From contig NC_133298.1 of the NCBI RefSeq assembly GCF_005239225.2, positions 2,356,001 through 2,420,000 of the forward strand: a stretch of 64,000 nucleotides of DNA. The letters are read 5' to 3'. The notes under the pieces are model-generated. The model searched no databases. It was given only the letters and a program-made list of their open reading frames with translations, and had not been told where the DNA came from. This stretch comes from Populus alba (lineage: Eukaryota; Streptophyta; Magnoliopsida; Malpighiales; Salicaceae). Shown here in pieces: positions 1-12,042 of the stretch. The first letter of the stretch is position 1, and every line of letters starts with the position of its first letter. Made by a program: the position numbers and the translations under genes.

Positions 1-535
1 GAAGTTGACTTTTTATTAAATTAAAACTCGACTCCTTTAGTGATAACGTTTTGATTGAAGCCATAAAATTGTTTCTAACTAACAATATTTATAACTTTAC
101 TTTTGACTCAAAAGTTAAAAAAATAAATTAAATCAATTTATAAAAACCATGCCAAAAAGAATTATAATCTTTGTGTTGGGATTTGCCATGAGTAATTTTG
201 TGAATACATCTATGGATGGATTTATTAAAATTAAATCCAGAAATTAGTTTATCTTGGATTTCAAAACAAGTTGGAAACTATTATAACAGGAAAGAATAAG
301 AAAAAAAAATTCAACTAAAAACATTAATTATATATGAAAAGAAGCTCGAGCTCAAGTTTTTTTGGATATATTATTATTTGAAAATATAATTTGGAATAAA
401 TATAATATTTAGGAGGCACCGTGACATGTCTCCTAAATCCACATGTCCGAACAGAGCCAGTCGTCCCGATGCGCTCTAAAGCCCCTCTAAATTCTCAAAG
501 CCAACAACGTGCTCAATCAACAAACGAGCAGAAAA
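1..535. other. AT-rich upstream region, no gene seen
   Basis: No reading frame or RNA gene is recognisable here. The stretch is AT-rich up to about 410 and then becomes mixed in composition just before the transit-peptide-like start at 536, so it may hold the old promoter and 5' UTR of the chaperonin pseudogene. No clear TATA box could be assigned. Confidence 0.4.
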
Positions 536-3254
536 ATGTCCTTCTCCTTCTTTATCTCCAAACCTCTTGCCTTCCCTCAACAACCCCTATTCTCTGTAGA
601 CTGTAAGCATCTCGCTCTCACCATCTATCTCTATGTCTGTATTTGTGTCTGTGTTCGCGGATATGTGGGTGTCTGAGTGTTTTGATTTTGATGCGTAAAC
701 ATGGAATATTGTTGCAGAGTCTTGGTGGAAACAAAAGGGCAAGTGGGATATGGAGAAACCATCAAGTAGTGAATAAATTAGTGGTAAGAGCAGGTCGAAA
801 GAAGATGTCTTTTGGTAAAGATTGTAGAGAAGCCTTGCAGGCAGGAATTGATAAGCTTGCTGATGCTGTTTCTCTCACTTTAGGGCCTAAAGGTAAACTG
901 AGTTCTGCTTCTTTTCCATGTTTTGTATGGATATTTTTCTTTGTTTTTTAAATTTTGGTCCTTCAAGCTTAAGTTTTACAAGACGACACATTTGTAATTG
1001 TTATTGTTCAAATAATAAAACTACTACTTAAATAATTCCTTGTGCAACCATAAGAGGGACTAATTCTGAGAGAAAAATATCATTTTTGTTTTATTGTATA
1101 GTAAATTGTCAGTCTTTATTGATGGTGACGGTGTTAAGTCAGTAAGATGTGAAACTATGCAGGTCGTAATGTTGTTCTTTCGGATTCAAAGACGCTAAAA
1201 GTAGTAAATGATGGTGTTACAATAGCTCGTGCAATAGAGCTTCCGGATTCAATGGAGAATATTGGAGCAATTTAATCCAAGAGGTCATTCATGGTTGCTA
1301 CTTATCCTCTTCCTTAATGTTTTGTTGATGTGTTATTTGATGTTGATCGATGATAAATGTGATATTGAAGTGACTTATTGCAGGTTGCTAAGTAAAATGA
1401 ATGATATGGCTGGAGATGGCACTACTACTGGCTATTATTTGGCTCGTGAAATGATCAAAACAGGGATGATGGCAGTCACTTTTGGGGCTAACCCTGTTTT
1501 TTGTAAAGAAAGAATGGATATGGCTGTCAAAGTGTTGAAAGAAGAATAGTTTTCCAGTAAGAAGGAAGGATGATATAAAAAGGTCTCTATTTGCCATCTT
1601 TATTTAAACTTTGTTCAAAACCATCATTTACTTGGAAACAACAATCTAGAATTTCTTCTCCTTGCAGCCGGTCGCTTCAATTTCTGCTGGAAATGATGAA
1701 TTTGTTGGGAACCTAATTGCTGAAACTATGAAGAGAAGATTGGCTTCTGATGGAGTATCTCTCTTGAATCATCTTCAACCTCTGATACATTTGTGATAAT
1801 AGAAGAAGGAATGAAGGTGATTAAGCTGCTAGTTCTCATTATGGTTTGAAAAATCCTGTCAGATAAATCACTGGAAAATTGGCATTACATCAAAGTTTAT
1901 GTTAGAAGTTTATGATTTTATGTATATCATTAGTCATAGTCTGAATGGTTTAAACCATCCATTATCTGTAAATATATAGGTTGGTTGAGCTTCTGATCTT
2001 TGTACTTTCCAGGTTAACTATTTTGTTTTTTCAGTAACAGGGTAGCAAAATACTTTGTAAACACTCTGCCTCCTATGAGTGGATAAATTTTTCAAACTTT
2101 TTCTCTGTTTATGAAGTATGTATGTTTTCATTTCCAGTTAAGTTTGGTGTTCTTTCTCTGCAGTTTGACAAAGGGTTATTATGTCACCCCAATTTCATCA
2201 CAGAAAACCAGGAAAAATCTTTGGTGGAGTTTGACAAGGCCAAAGTCCTTGTAACGGATCAGAAGATTGCAAATGTCCAAGAAATAGTTCCTGTGTTGGA
2301 GAAGACTACCCAACTCAGTGTCCCATTGTTAATCATTGCTGAGGATATCTCGAAGCCGGTTTTGGAAACACTAGTGTTGAACAAAATGAAAGGTTTGCTC
2401 AATGTTGCTGTTGTCAAATGCCCTGGATTTGGATATCGAAAGAAAGCATTGTTGCAAGACATTGCTCTTATGACAGGTGAACTTGCATCTTTCTTTCCAA
2501 CTTAAATTGGTTATTCTAAGTTGTGCTATATTGAAATATATTGACATATCAGTTAATGAATTATTTATCTTCCTCGTGAGTTGGGTTTGTGTTACATATG
2601 CGAGCCTTCCTATGTGTGCATTGGATGTTCTTATATGTTTGTGTATGACCCTTGCAGGTGCATAAACTTTTGAGTATATCATGTTAATTAAGATATCCTT
2701 TGATAATTACCTAGGTCTCAGATATAAGAATCGTTACTCTCCTCAATTATAAGAACTATTACTCTCTTTCATGCACTAGAAACAATAAATGTTTTACGTG
2801 GATGCTTTGTTAAGATTGTAAAATCCTTTGATGATTACCGAGGCCTCAATTAAAAAAATTATAATTACTTTTTATGCACTACAAATAATAAATTCTTTAC
2901 TTGGATGCTTGCGCAAGATTGTATTCTGTTCTCATATGACTATCATAGGAAGGTCATTGCATCTGATATGCTGTGTAATTCATGCCATACCAAAACCATC
3001 AGGTGCTGATTTTCTCTCTGGTGATTTTGGGCTGACACTCGGAAGTGTAACCTCGGATCAACTTGGCATTGCACGAAAAGTTACCATAACAAGTAATTCA
3101 ACAACCATAGTTGCTGACTCAGCTACCAAAGCTGAAATTCAGGAAAGAATTCTTCAGATAAAAAAGACCTTGCTGAAAACAGATAATGCTGCCCTTTCAA
3201 AGAAAGCTCTCAGAGAGAATTGCTAAATTATCTGGTGGTGTGGCTGTAATCAAG
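536..3254 (+). pseudogene. CPN60A2: Plastid chaperonin 60 subunit alpha-2 pseudogene, 3' truncated
   Basis: Intact relatives are group I chaperonin subunits that fold proteins in the plastid stroma. Seven exons are readable: about 536-604 (transit-peptide-like, MSFSFF start), 718-892, 1163-1283, 1383 to about 1592, 1668-1816, 2164-2476 and 3003-3254. Most have usable GT and AG borders. They carry Cpn60 hallmarks in order: [77 protein letters not shown]. The wording ([13 protein letters not shown]) fits the divergent alpha-2 paralogue better than the main alpha subunit. Breaks: a one-base loss near 1270 and a one-base gain near 1388; a shift before the stop at 1547; a one-base loss near 1769; a shift near 3205. 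Exons for the last third (second half of the equatorial domain) are absent; retroelement sequence follows within about 130 bp. Introns are kept, so this is a decayed gene, not a retrocopy. Confidence 0.88.
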
Positions 3255-3288
3255 GTTTGTGATCAAGCTCTCAGAAAGAATTGCTAAA
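3204..3288 (+). repeat. Short direct duplication at the broken chaperonin end
   Basis: A 24 bp block at 3204-3227 (start aagctctcag, end ttgctaaa) recurs at 3265-3288 with one difference. The first copy is coding (end of the last recognisable exon). The second lies just past the exon border at 3254, at the point where homology to the chaperonin gene is lost. Confidence 0.7.
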
Positions 3289-3738
3289 CTTGTATACAAT
3301 ATATTTCAGAAAAATAGATGGGCATCTTGAAAAAATCTGGCTATAAGTGTGAAGAATTACTGCTAAGGATATAAGAGTTTAGTTTTGGTTAAAAGGAATC
3401 GCCAGATGGGCTTTCAAGTTGATGGAGATCGCCAGAAGGGATCACGTATTTCGATATTGGTCAAAGGAGGTCGTCAGATGGGACCTCATATTTCAGCCTT
3501 GGTTAAAAGGAATCGCCAGATGGGATTCCAAGTTTTTGGTTAAAGGAGATCGCCAGAAGGGATCTCGAGATGACTAAATTTTGATCATAGCTTTTGGGTT
3601 GAGGAGGATTGTTGTAAAGACAAGTTTCAGAGCGATCAAGCTCCAACCAGATCAGTTTCGGGAGTTCAGTTTTGGTTTATCTTTATAAATCTTACTGCGC
3701 AAAACCCTGCTCCGTAAGCTTTATAAAGAGGGGCATCT
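3289..3738 (+). mobile_element. 3' UTR remnant of a Tat/Ogre-like element (family 1)
   Basis: From about 3380 the sequence consists of degenerate tandem units built on 'ggaatcgccagatggg' and 'ggagatcgccagaaggg' (about six units, 3399-3570). The same motif stands just before the 3' LTRs of elements C (29425-29560) and E (57125-57350). It ends in a hairpin and the polypurine tract aaagaggggcatc, which abuts the LTR at 3739. The rest of the internal region and the 5' LTR are missing; the left edge is the broken chaperonin gene. Confidence 0.7.
3681..3728 (+). other. Hairpin before the polypurine tract, family 1
   Basis: The arms are 3681-3695 (ctttataaatcttac) and 3714-3728 (gtaagctttataaag); 14 of 15 positions pair. 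The right arm runs into the polypurine tract. Equivalent hairpins occur in elements C and E, where one T-A pair is replaced by C-G on both arms. Confidence 0.65.
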
Positions 3739-4394
3739 ATTGTAATCCATTTCGGGCCCCCACAAAAATAAATAAATATAAATAAATAGCCAAAATAAAA
3801 ATAATAATAAGAGGCAGAAGCGCTCAGAAAATGGTCAGAAAAATTGATCAAAGAGGTTAAAAATACAAAGATGGAATTTTTAACAGTATATTCTTGAATG
3901 ATGAGAGCACTGGTGGATAAGAAAATTTGATTTTTGAGGAGAAAAGTCCAAATTTGGAGGTTTATGGACTTAATTGGATTTTTAATTGAATTTATAGAGG
4001 ATTTGAGTGCAAGAAAAATTGATTTTTATGTCAATTTGGGCTTTAATTAGAAGAAATTTAAGTTCTGGGGCCAAAATATAATTTTTAGGAATTTATTAGG
4101 TCAAATCAGGGGTTTAATTGCATAAATATTGAAGTTTAATGGCCAATTAGGGACTTAATTGAGAAAATCCGAAACCAAGGACCAAATTGGAAGGGGCGCG
4201 TAAATATAGGGGGCTGTAATTAATTGATTCAGGGGTCTCATTGAAGAATTTGGAAGTTTATTGATCAATTGAGGGCTAAATTGCATAAATCAAAGGCCAA
4301 GGACCGAAGTGAAACACGCGACCGACTATAGGGGCGGGGACCGAAATTGGCAGGGATACAATTGATTTTTATTCTTCAAATCAGGATTAGAGTT
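3739..4394 (+). mobile_element. Family 1 long LTR, left part, split by element A
   Basis: The LTR starts right after the polypurine tract with tattgtaatcc, a decayed form of the TGTTGTAACCC start seen in the solo LTR at 14925-17888 (reverse strand). The two copies match along their length: a block of 'gaccgaaattgg' and 'aattgaggg' type U3 sequence, then the target sequence of element A. The part 3739-4394 resumes at 10014. The U3 is AT-rich with many reading-frame stops; no gene lies in it. Confidence 0.8.
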
Positions 4395-4954
4395 TGATGA
4401 AGAACAAGTAGCGGAAGCATACATGCTCAAGAGGGATCACCCGAAATTCAAAGGCAACTGAATTTCGGCAGCCGGGACGTCGAAAGTCGGAATGCCGCGA
4501 AACTCACCGGGTCAATGCGTTTTGCCGTTTGGAGAAGAAGTCAGCTGCTATGCCCCTGATGTCCACCCATTTTTGGCCAAATTCCATCGTTTCGGCCCTG
4601 AAATCATCATTTTTGCCATTTTAGGAAAGTTTTGTTTTAGCCATAACTTTTGATTTCCAAGTCCGAATTGACTTTCGTCAATTCCTGCTTGCTTAGGATT
4701 TATAGGCCTTTCATATTCTGCATTTATCTCAAATTTGCCATTTATGGTAAATTTAATGTTTTATGTCGTTTCCTTATCCGTCATGAGTTTAGGTTAGGGT
4801 TTTGCTTTAAATACCATTGTAAAGCCTCTGACCGAAATTCACTTAATCATTATTGAATAAAAACCTTTGAGTTTTCTGAGAGTTTCTCTCGTTTTAGACA
4901 ATTTTACGGAATATTGACGTTGGTCGTATTCCTTCACTGTTTACTGCTGCGTCA
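4395..4954 (+). repeat. Element A 5' LTR
   Basis: It begins tgatgaagaacaag and ends ctgctgcgtca. It includes a copy of the last codons of gag-pol, which shows that the LTR overlaps the coding end. It is preceded by the target duplication gagtt. Confidence 0.92.
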
Positions 4955-4956
4955 AT

Positions 4957-4968
4957 TGGTATCAGAGC
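4957..4968 (+). other. Primer binding site, tRNA-Met type
   Basis: tggtatcagagc lies two bases after the 5' LTR end. It is the standard primer site complementary to the 3' end of initiator tRNA-Met in many plant LTR elements. Confidence 0.9.
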
Positions 4969-4986
4969 ACAGATTTGCCGAACTCG

Positions 4987-7900
4987 ATGGCGAATAACGA
5001 AGCAGGAGACGAAAACTCTATTGGTGAAGACCATGGAGTAGAGGCCTTGTGGGCGGCAGTGGAGGAGACGTGACAACAAGTAGCGCAGATCCGCGAGATG
5101 CTTGCTGCCGGGGTTAACCTCAATGCCAATAATAGGCCACCAGCTAACAGGGCTCGCGCCGAAGGAATTGCTAGAGGCCAACCTGTTGATAGAAGACACA
5201 ACCCAGCACCTCGCATCCAACCTGACAGCGAGGATGATTCAGATGAAGAAGATGACATGGGATACGGTTTACCTCCACCTGCGAGACGTCCGAGGGAGCA
5301 AGATGATTATCGCTTGAAAGCAGATCTGCCCAGTTTCAATGGGAATTTGTGAATTGAAGATTTTCTTGATTGGGTTACTGAAGTGGAGCGATTCTTTAAG
5401 ATGATGGAGATACCAGAAGAAAAGATGGTGAGGTTTGTAGCCTTCCGATTGAAGGGAGGGGCTGCAGTATGGTGGGATCAATTACAGAAGAATCGGCAGC
5501 GACAAGGAAAGGCGCTTGTAAGGACTTGGTGTAGGATGAAGCAACTGATGATAGGGAGGTTCCTGCCACCAGATTATGAACAATATCTGTTTCAAGTACT
5601 TCAAGACTGCTCACAAGGATCCAGATCTGTGTTTGACTATACTGCGGAGTTCTCTAGGCTCTTGGAGTGAAACAATCTTAACGAGACAGAGGGGCAGCGC
5701 GTAGCCAGGTATATGAATGGATTGAAACCGTCACTACGAGATAAGATTGGGTTACAGGTGGTTTGGACTGTAGAGGAAGCTCATAATCTGGCATTGAAGG
5801 TTGAACTGATGGAGCGAAGAGGAGGAGTCTCAAGGTTTCGCCGAAACAATCCAGAGTCTTTGTTTAATACCAGAGACAAGGGTGGCAACAACAGCCAAGC
5901 AGGCGTGTTGAGTCAGAACAAAGAAGGAGATAGCAATAGCAGCAGCCAAGCAGCCCAAGGCAACATGAATATACCTAGAAATCCAAACCAGAACACGAAC
6001 ACGAACTTGAATCCTAACCCTTACGCCAGACCTGCACCTGGAGTCTGTTATTGCTGTCGGAAACCTGGGCATCTTTCAAACACTTGCCTAGATCGTCGCA
6101 GACCTGTCAACTGGATTGAAGGAGAAGGAGGGGATCCGGAGGCTACTGGAGAGGATGCAGGGGAACGAATCAATTGTGTAGTGCAGCGAATATTATACAC
6201 TCCAAGGCAAGAGGACGCAGGGCAGCGGAATAACATCTTCCGCTCATACTGCACCGTGAGCCAGAAGGTGTGCGACTTAATTGTGGATAGCGGAATTTGC
6301 GAGAACTTTATTGCAAGAGGCCTAGTTGAACACCTAAAGCTACCAACCGAGAAGCACCCGACTCCATACACTATCGGCTGCATTAAGAAAGGACCCACGG
6401 TGAAGGTAACTGAAATCTGTCGCATTCCTTTTTCCATCGGAAAAATATATAAAGATGATGTAGTTTGCGATGTGATTGATATGGATGCTAGTCATGTGTT
6501 GTTGGGTCGACCGTGGCAATATGATGTTGATATTACCTACAAGGGTCGAGATAATACTTATTTGTTCACGTGGGGGTCACATAAAATTGCTATGGCTCCT
6601 TACAAAAGGAAGGCACTGTCTGGAAGGGCTTCTGAAGTGGAGAAGCAATCGTTTTTGACAGTGTCCAATTCGGAAACAGAGTTTGTGACAGACAACAAGG
6701 GTGTGCCAGAGTTCTATGCGCTTGTAGTGAAGGCCCTCATGGTGGAAGGGGAAGTTGAGGCTTCGGTGACAGTCCCTGACAGGCTGAAACCATTGATAGA
6801 TCAGTTCAGGGATATCACTTCGGAAGAATTGCCGAATAATCTACCGCCCTTGAGAGATGTCCAGCACCATATAGACCTCATACTGGGGGCCAGCTTGCCA
6901 AATCTGTCTCATTATCGGATGAGTCCGAAAGAGACCGAGGTCTTGAGGGAGAAAATTGAAGAGTTGTTGTAGAAGGGTTTTATCCGTGAAAGCATGAGTC
7001 CGTGCGCGGTTCCTGTGTTGTTAACACCAAAGAAAGATGGGAGTTGACGTATGTGTGTGGACAACCGAGCTATCAACAAGATAACTGTCAAGTATCGCTT
7101 CCCAATTCCCCGCCTAGATGACATGTTGGATCAGCTTGAGGGTTCGAAGTTATTCTCGAAAATTGACCTTCGCAGTGGATATCACCAGATTCGGTTCAGA
7201 CCAGGAGACGAGTGGAAGACAACATTCAAAAGCAAAGACGGGTTATATGAGTGGCTGGTTATGCTGTTTGGGTTATCAAACGCGCCCAACACTTTTATGC
7301 GCGTGATGAATCAGGTATTGAGGCCTTTTGTGGGGAAATTTGTTGTCATTTATTTCGACGATATCCTTATCTATAGTAAGACCGCGGATGAGCATGTGGA
7401 GCAGTTACGGGATGTGTTGGCAGTGCTACAAGAGAACCAGCTATTCCTTAATCTGAAAAAGTGCAACTTTATGACAGAAAGCTTGTTGTTTCTGGGTTAT
7501 GTTGTCAGTTCAGAGGGGATTCATGTGGATGAAGAGAAGGTCCGAGCAATTAGAGAATGGCCTACACCAAAGACCGTGGGTGAAGTTCGGAGCTTCCACG
7601 GATTAGCCACTTTCTACCACCGATTTATTCGGAATTTCAATACTGTCATCGCATTGATAACCGAGTGCATGAAGAAAGGTAAATTTCAGTGGGGGGAAGA
7701 GGCAGAAACGAGCTTTGCGTTGATAAAAGAGAAGCTGTGCACCGCGCCAGTATTGGCCCTGCCCAGTTTTGAGAAGATTTTCGAAGTTGAATGTGATGCG
7801 AGTGGCGTGGGAATTGGGGCTGTGCTGTCCTAGGAGAAACGACCAGTAGCTTTCTTTAGTGAGAAGTTGAGTGAGGCTTGCCAAAAGTGGAGTACGTATA

Positions 7901-9515
7901 ACCAAGAGTTTTACGCGGTGGTCCGAGCCTTGAAGCATTGGGAACACTATCTAGTGCAGCGGGAGTTCGTTTTGTACATTGATCACCAAGCTTTGAAATT
8001 TAGTAATAGCCAGAAGCACTTGGATATGCATGTCAGATGGGCAACTTTCCTTCAGAAGTTCCCTTTTGCTATCCGACACAAGTCTGGTGCTTTGAATTGG
8101 GTTGCCGATGCGTTGAGCCGTCGTGCCAATCTACTGGTGACGTTGGCTCATGAGATAGTGGGGTTTGAGTGCCTAAAAGAGTTGTATCAGGAGGATGAGG
8201 ACTTCAAAGAAATCTGGGCGAAGTGCATTGAGAACCACCCCGTCAGCGATTTTCATGAGAGCAAAGGTTTTCTGTTTCGCGGAAATCGTTTGTGTATACC
8301 CCGGATGTCGCTGCGAGAGAAATTGATCCATGACCTTCATGGGGGTGGATTGAGTGGGCACTTAGGCCGGGACAAAACAGTAGCTAGCTTAGAGGAACGA
8401 TATTTTTGGCCGCAACTGAAGAGAGACGTCGGCAATTTTGTAAAGAGGTGCTATATATGTCAGGTATCTAAAGGTCAGTCGCAGAATACTGGTCTTTATA
8501 CACCTTTACCTATTCCTAACAATATTTGGGAGGATTTATCTATGGACTTTGTGCTGGGATTGCCTCGCACCCAGCGAGGGGTGGATTCTGTTTTTGTGGT
8601 GGTTGACAGGTTTTCAAAGATGGCTCACTTCATCCCTTGCCGAAAGACCTCAGATGCTTCACATATAGCCCGATTGTTTTTCAGGGAAGTGCTCCGACTT
8701 TATGGAGTGCCGCAGTCTATTACTTCTGATCGCGACACGAAATTCCTTAGTCACTTTTGGGTAACTTTATGGAAGATGTTTCAGACTTCGCTGAACCGAA
8801 GCACAACCGCGCACCCGCGCACCCGCAAACTGATGGGCAGATAGAGGTGACAAACCGAACTTTGGGAAATCTGGTTCATAGCATTTGTGGGGTTAAACCA
8901 AAACATTGGGATCATGCGTTGCCACAGGCTGAGTTTGCTTACAATAGTGCTGTTCATAGCGCAACGGGGAAGACTCCTTTTGCTATGATATATGTGACAC
9001 CACCGAGACACACATTGGACTTAGTTCATCTATCCAAGGGAGGTCCAGGATTTAGTATGGCCACTGAGAACATGGCGACACAAGGCCAGACCGTGCAGGA
9101 GGAAGTGAGGCAGAGGTTGGAAGCAACAAATGCAAAGTACAAGGCTGCGGCAGATAAGCACCGACGTCGCAAGGTGTTTGAAGAGGGAGATTTCGTGATG
9201 GTTTTCTTGCGCAAAGAAAGGTTTCTCGTGGGCACTTACAACAAGCTGAAGCCCAAGAAATATGGTCCGTATCAGGTTTTGAAGAAGATCAACGATAATG
9301 CCTATGTGATTGATCTTCCCGAAACCATGGCCATTTCCAAGACTTTCAACGTTGCAGATTTGTTTCAGTATTATGCAGATGAACACTTGTATCCTGATCC
9401 CGATCTGGAACCTAACTCGAGGTCGAGTTCTTTTCAAGTGGAGGAGTCTGATGTAGAACAAGTAGCGGAAGCATACATACTCAAGAGGGATCACCCGAAA
9501 TTCAAAGGCAACTGA
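4987..9515 (+). pseudogene. Element A gag-pol polyprotein, inactivated
   Basis: A single frame from ATG 4987 encodes capsid-like gag (about 5350-5800, WW-D and LKGGAA region), a CCHC zinc knuckle (6046-6087, C-x2-C-x4-H-x4-C), an aspartic protease (DSG at 6286-6294), reverse transcriptase with YFDD at 7351-7362, RNase H (CDASG near 7792, DALSR from 8107), an HHCC integrase zinc domain (8335-8460) and the integrase core (first Asp at 8545). The frame ends in the 3' LTR at 9515. In-frame stops lie at 5071, 5350, 5668, 6970, 7048 and 7831, several explained by one C-to-T or G-to-A change. An 8 bp tandem duplication at 8811-8826 shifts the frame within the integrase core. The product would copy and insert the element; in this state it cannot be made. 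Confidence 0.93.
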
Positions 9516-10008
9516 ATTTCGGCAGCCGGGGAGTCTAAAGTCGGAATGCCGCGAAACTCACCGGGTCAATGCGATTCGCCGTTTAGAGAAGAAGTCAGCC
9601 GCTATGCCCCTGATGTCCACCCATTTTTGGCCAAATTCCATCGTTTCGGCCCCGAAATCGTCATTTTTGCCATTTTAGGAAAGTTTTGTTTTAGCCATAA
9701 CTTTTGATTTCCAAGTCCGAATTGATTTTCGTCAATTCCTGCTTGCTCAGGATTTATAGGCCTTTCATATTCTGCATTTATCTCAAATTTTCCATTTATG
9801 GTAAATTTAATGTTTTATGTCGTTTCCTTATCCGTCATGAGTTTAGGTTCGGGTTTTGCTTTAAATACCATTGTAAAGCCTCTGGCCGAAATTCACTTAA
9901 TTATTATTGAATAAAAAAATTTGAGTTTTCTGAGAGTTTCTCTCGTTTTAGACAATTTTACGGAATATTGACGTTGGTCGTATTCCTTCACTGTTTACTG
10001 CTGCGTCA
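9449..10008 (+). repeat. Element A 3' LTR
   Basis: It begins tgatgtagaacaag and ends ctgctgcgtca. The first 67 bases encode the last gag-pol residues and the stop codon. The purine-rich stretch gtggaggagtc just before it probably serves as the polypurine tract. It is followed by gagtt, the target duplication. Confidence 0.92.
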
Positions 10009-10013
10009 GAGTT

Positions 10014-11429
10014 AAGGACTTAATAGAACAAAGGATAAATTAAGGATTGATTTGGAAAACATTTTCTGGCGCCATTTTTCTTAAACGAAACGACATGTTT
10101 TATCCAAAACGACGCCGTTTCATACATAAAAAGAAAAAAAAAAGGAAAGGGGGGGAAGGACCGAACGGTGCCGTTTTGAACGGCACTGTTCCTCTTTCTT
10201 CTTCCTCCATGCACCCGTTGCAGGGGAAGAAAGAAAAATGGTTTTCTTCCTTAAAATCTTCCCGTCTCTCTCTCCTCGAGCCCACCAACCCGAAGCCCCA
10301 CACCGTTGGACCACCGACCGAAGTCACTAGCCGACCACTGGCCACTCGCCATGCCGAAACCAAGAGGGGCCGCGCCTTGGCAGCCGCGCCCAATGGCTGA
10401 CCAGCCACCGCGAAACCCGCTCCCCATGCGCCACAGTAAAAAAGCCACACTCACTTCTCTATAAATAGCACCTAAAACTGCAAAAGAAGGGGAGAAAAAA
10501 AAAAGGAAGAGAGGAGAACCCGAAGAAAACATAAACTGAAGAGAGAGAGGAGGAGAGAGAAACAACCGAACAGAGGAGAGAGCCACCGAAAACCCAAAAA
10601 AACCGAGAGAAAAGGGAAAGTTTGAAGCCGGGAGGGAACTTAGAAAACGAAAACCAAGCAAACAAACCGAGAGGATGTCGCCGGACCGTTTGGAAATCAC
10701 CGCTTGAAGCCGCCGTCCGTGAGCCACGACATCGCCACCAGCCTCCACTCGCTACTGCCTCCTCCTCGCCAGGTACGCATTCTTCCCCCTGCATTTTTTT
10801 TCTTCGCTGCACGAGATTTCCTCCTGCATGCATAATCGTTTCTGCATGCAGGAGGCGGGGAGGGAAAATAATTTCCCCCCCGTTCAGTTTGTTGTGCCAG
10901 GCTGATGTTGGCCCAGCGTTGTTTTTTTTCTTCTCTGGGCCAGACGGGTTCTGGCCCAGAAATATTTTCGGGGTGGGCCAGAATGGTTCTGGCCCAACCC
11001 TGCGATCTGGGTCGGGTCGGGCCCAGATTAAGGAGTGATTTTTAGTTGGGTCGAGATCGGCCCAATTTCCTTTTGGGCCGAGGTCGGCCCAACTTTTTTT
11101 GCTGGGGCTGAGTCCGGCCCATTTATTTGGGTCGGCCCGCCCACTTAATATATATTATATATATATATATATATTAAATTATAATATATTATAATATATA
11201 TGTGTGTATATATTGTGTGTATATATAAAAAAAATATTTTGAAAAATCTTTGAAAAATATTGTTGATTTTCCCGCATAGTTTTTTTTTTATCAAAATGGC
11301 TTAATAATGGTTTGTATTTCTATACCGTAGAGATACAAATTCAGTATTAAAAAAATACCTGGTTTTCGTCAAAACATCAAAGATTTTCAAAATAAAAAAT
11401 GTTTTTGTTTTAAAATACGGCCTAGTCTC

Positions 11430-11476
<47 letters not shown>

Positions 11477-12042
11477 CATCATGTTTTCACACAACAAAGG
11501 TAATTTCAAAACAATATATGTATTATCATGCATTTTGGCTTTAATAACCAGTTTATTCAAGCCATGAGAACTAGGCCAATATTTCAAAAATTCTAAAAAA
11601 ATCTTTTTGTTTTCTTTTAGTATTTGGGATTACGAATTTATTCGTAAAACGTATTCCTAATATTATTAATAATGTTTTGGTATAGACATTAGATCGGGTA
11701 TATTTTTCCCCTATAAGATAAGAACTTCCTGACTAAGGAGGGTTTTTCTTGAACCCTTAGAAAATTTTTTAGACAATAAAATAATGCAGCTTACCTTAGG
11801 TAGGGCGTATTTGGGGTGCTAATACCTTCCCTTTACGCAATCAGTCTCCGTACCCGATCTTTGAGACCAGTTAGGGTTCCTAGTGACCAAAATACTAGGT
11901 GGCGACTCCCATTCCATTTTTCACCGCTAAGAGACAAAGAATTCCTTGTCTCACCATATTTTCCATAATAGATAGACATACCACACCCAATGATGAAAGG
12001 GGTGGTGGTGGGCGATCGTCGCGATGCCGCACACATGTGACA
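10014..12042 (+). mobile_element. Family 1 long LTR, right part
   Basis: This continues 3739-4394 after element A. It matches the reverse-strand solo LTR 14925-17888: ctggcgcc block near 10069, the gccgtttcat and gaacggtgccgtt blocks, a GA-rich leader near 10490-10620, GGCCCA-rich stretches at 10900-11130, TA-rich repeats, and the conserved end block at about 11790-11910 (aggtagggc, ggggtgctaatacc, aggtggcgactcc). The exact 3' end is uncertain: the last 130 bases differ from the solo copy, and I place it at gtgaca, 12042. The several short ORFs in the purine-rich leader have no family resemblance. Confidence 0.72.
11143..11471. repeat. TA-rich microsatellites in the family 1 LTR
   Basis: There are (TA)n runs at about 11143-11176 and 11433-11471. 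The homologous LTR at 14925-17888 has a shorter TA run near 16087-16110, so the run length is variable. Confidence 0.85.

Larger units (their letters stand above)
4395..10008 (+). mobile_element. Element A: complete Ty3/gypsy retrotransposon, chromovirus-like
   Basis: A full element with two 560 bp LTRs (4395-4954 and 9449-10008), TG...CA ends and a 5 bp target duplication gagtt (4390-4394 and 10009-10013). The empty site can be read from the related solo LTR at about 17240, which supports the boundaries. The two LTRs have equal length and differ by eye at about 19 positions (near 3-4 %), so the insertion is fairly young but not recent. A tRNA-Met-type primer site follows the 5' LTR. One gag-pol frame fills the interior and ends inside the 3' LTR. 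RT and integrase wording and the LTR-overlapping end suggest the CRM branch of chromoviruses, but a clade call needs a tree. Confidence 0.93.

Noticed and set aside
10047..11038. Overlapping ORFs of 100-165 codons in the family 1 LTR
   Set aside because: Purine-rich leader composition; the homologous solo LTR at 14925-17888 does not keep the frames.
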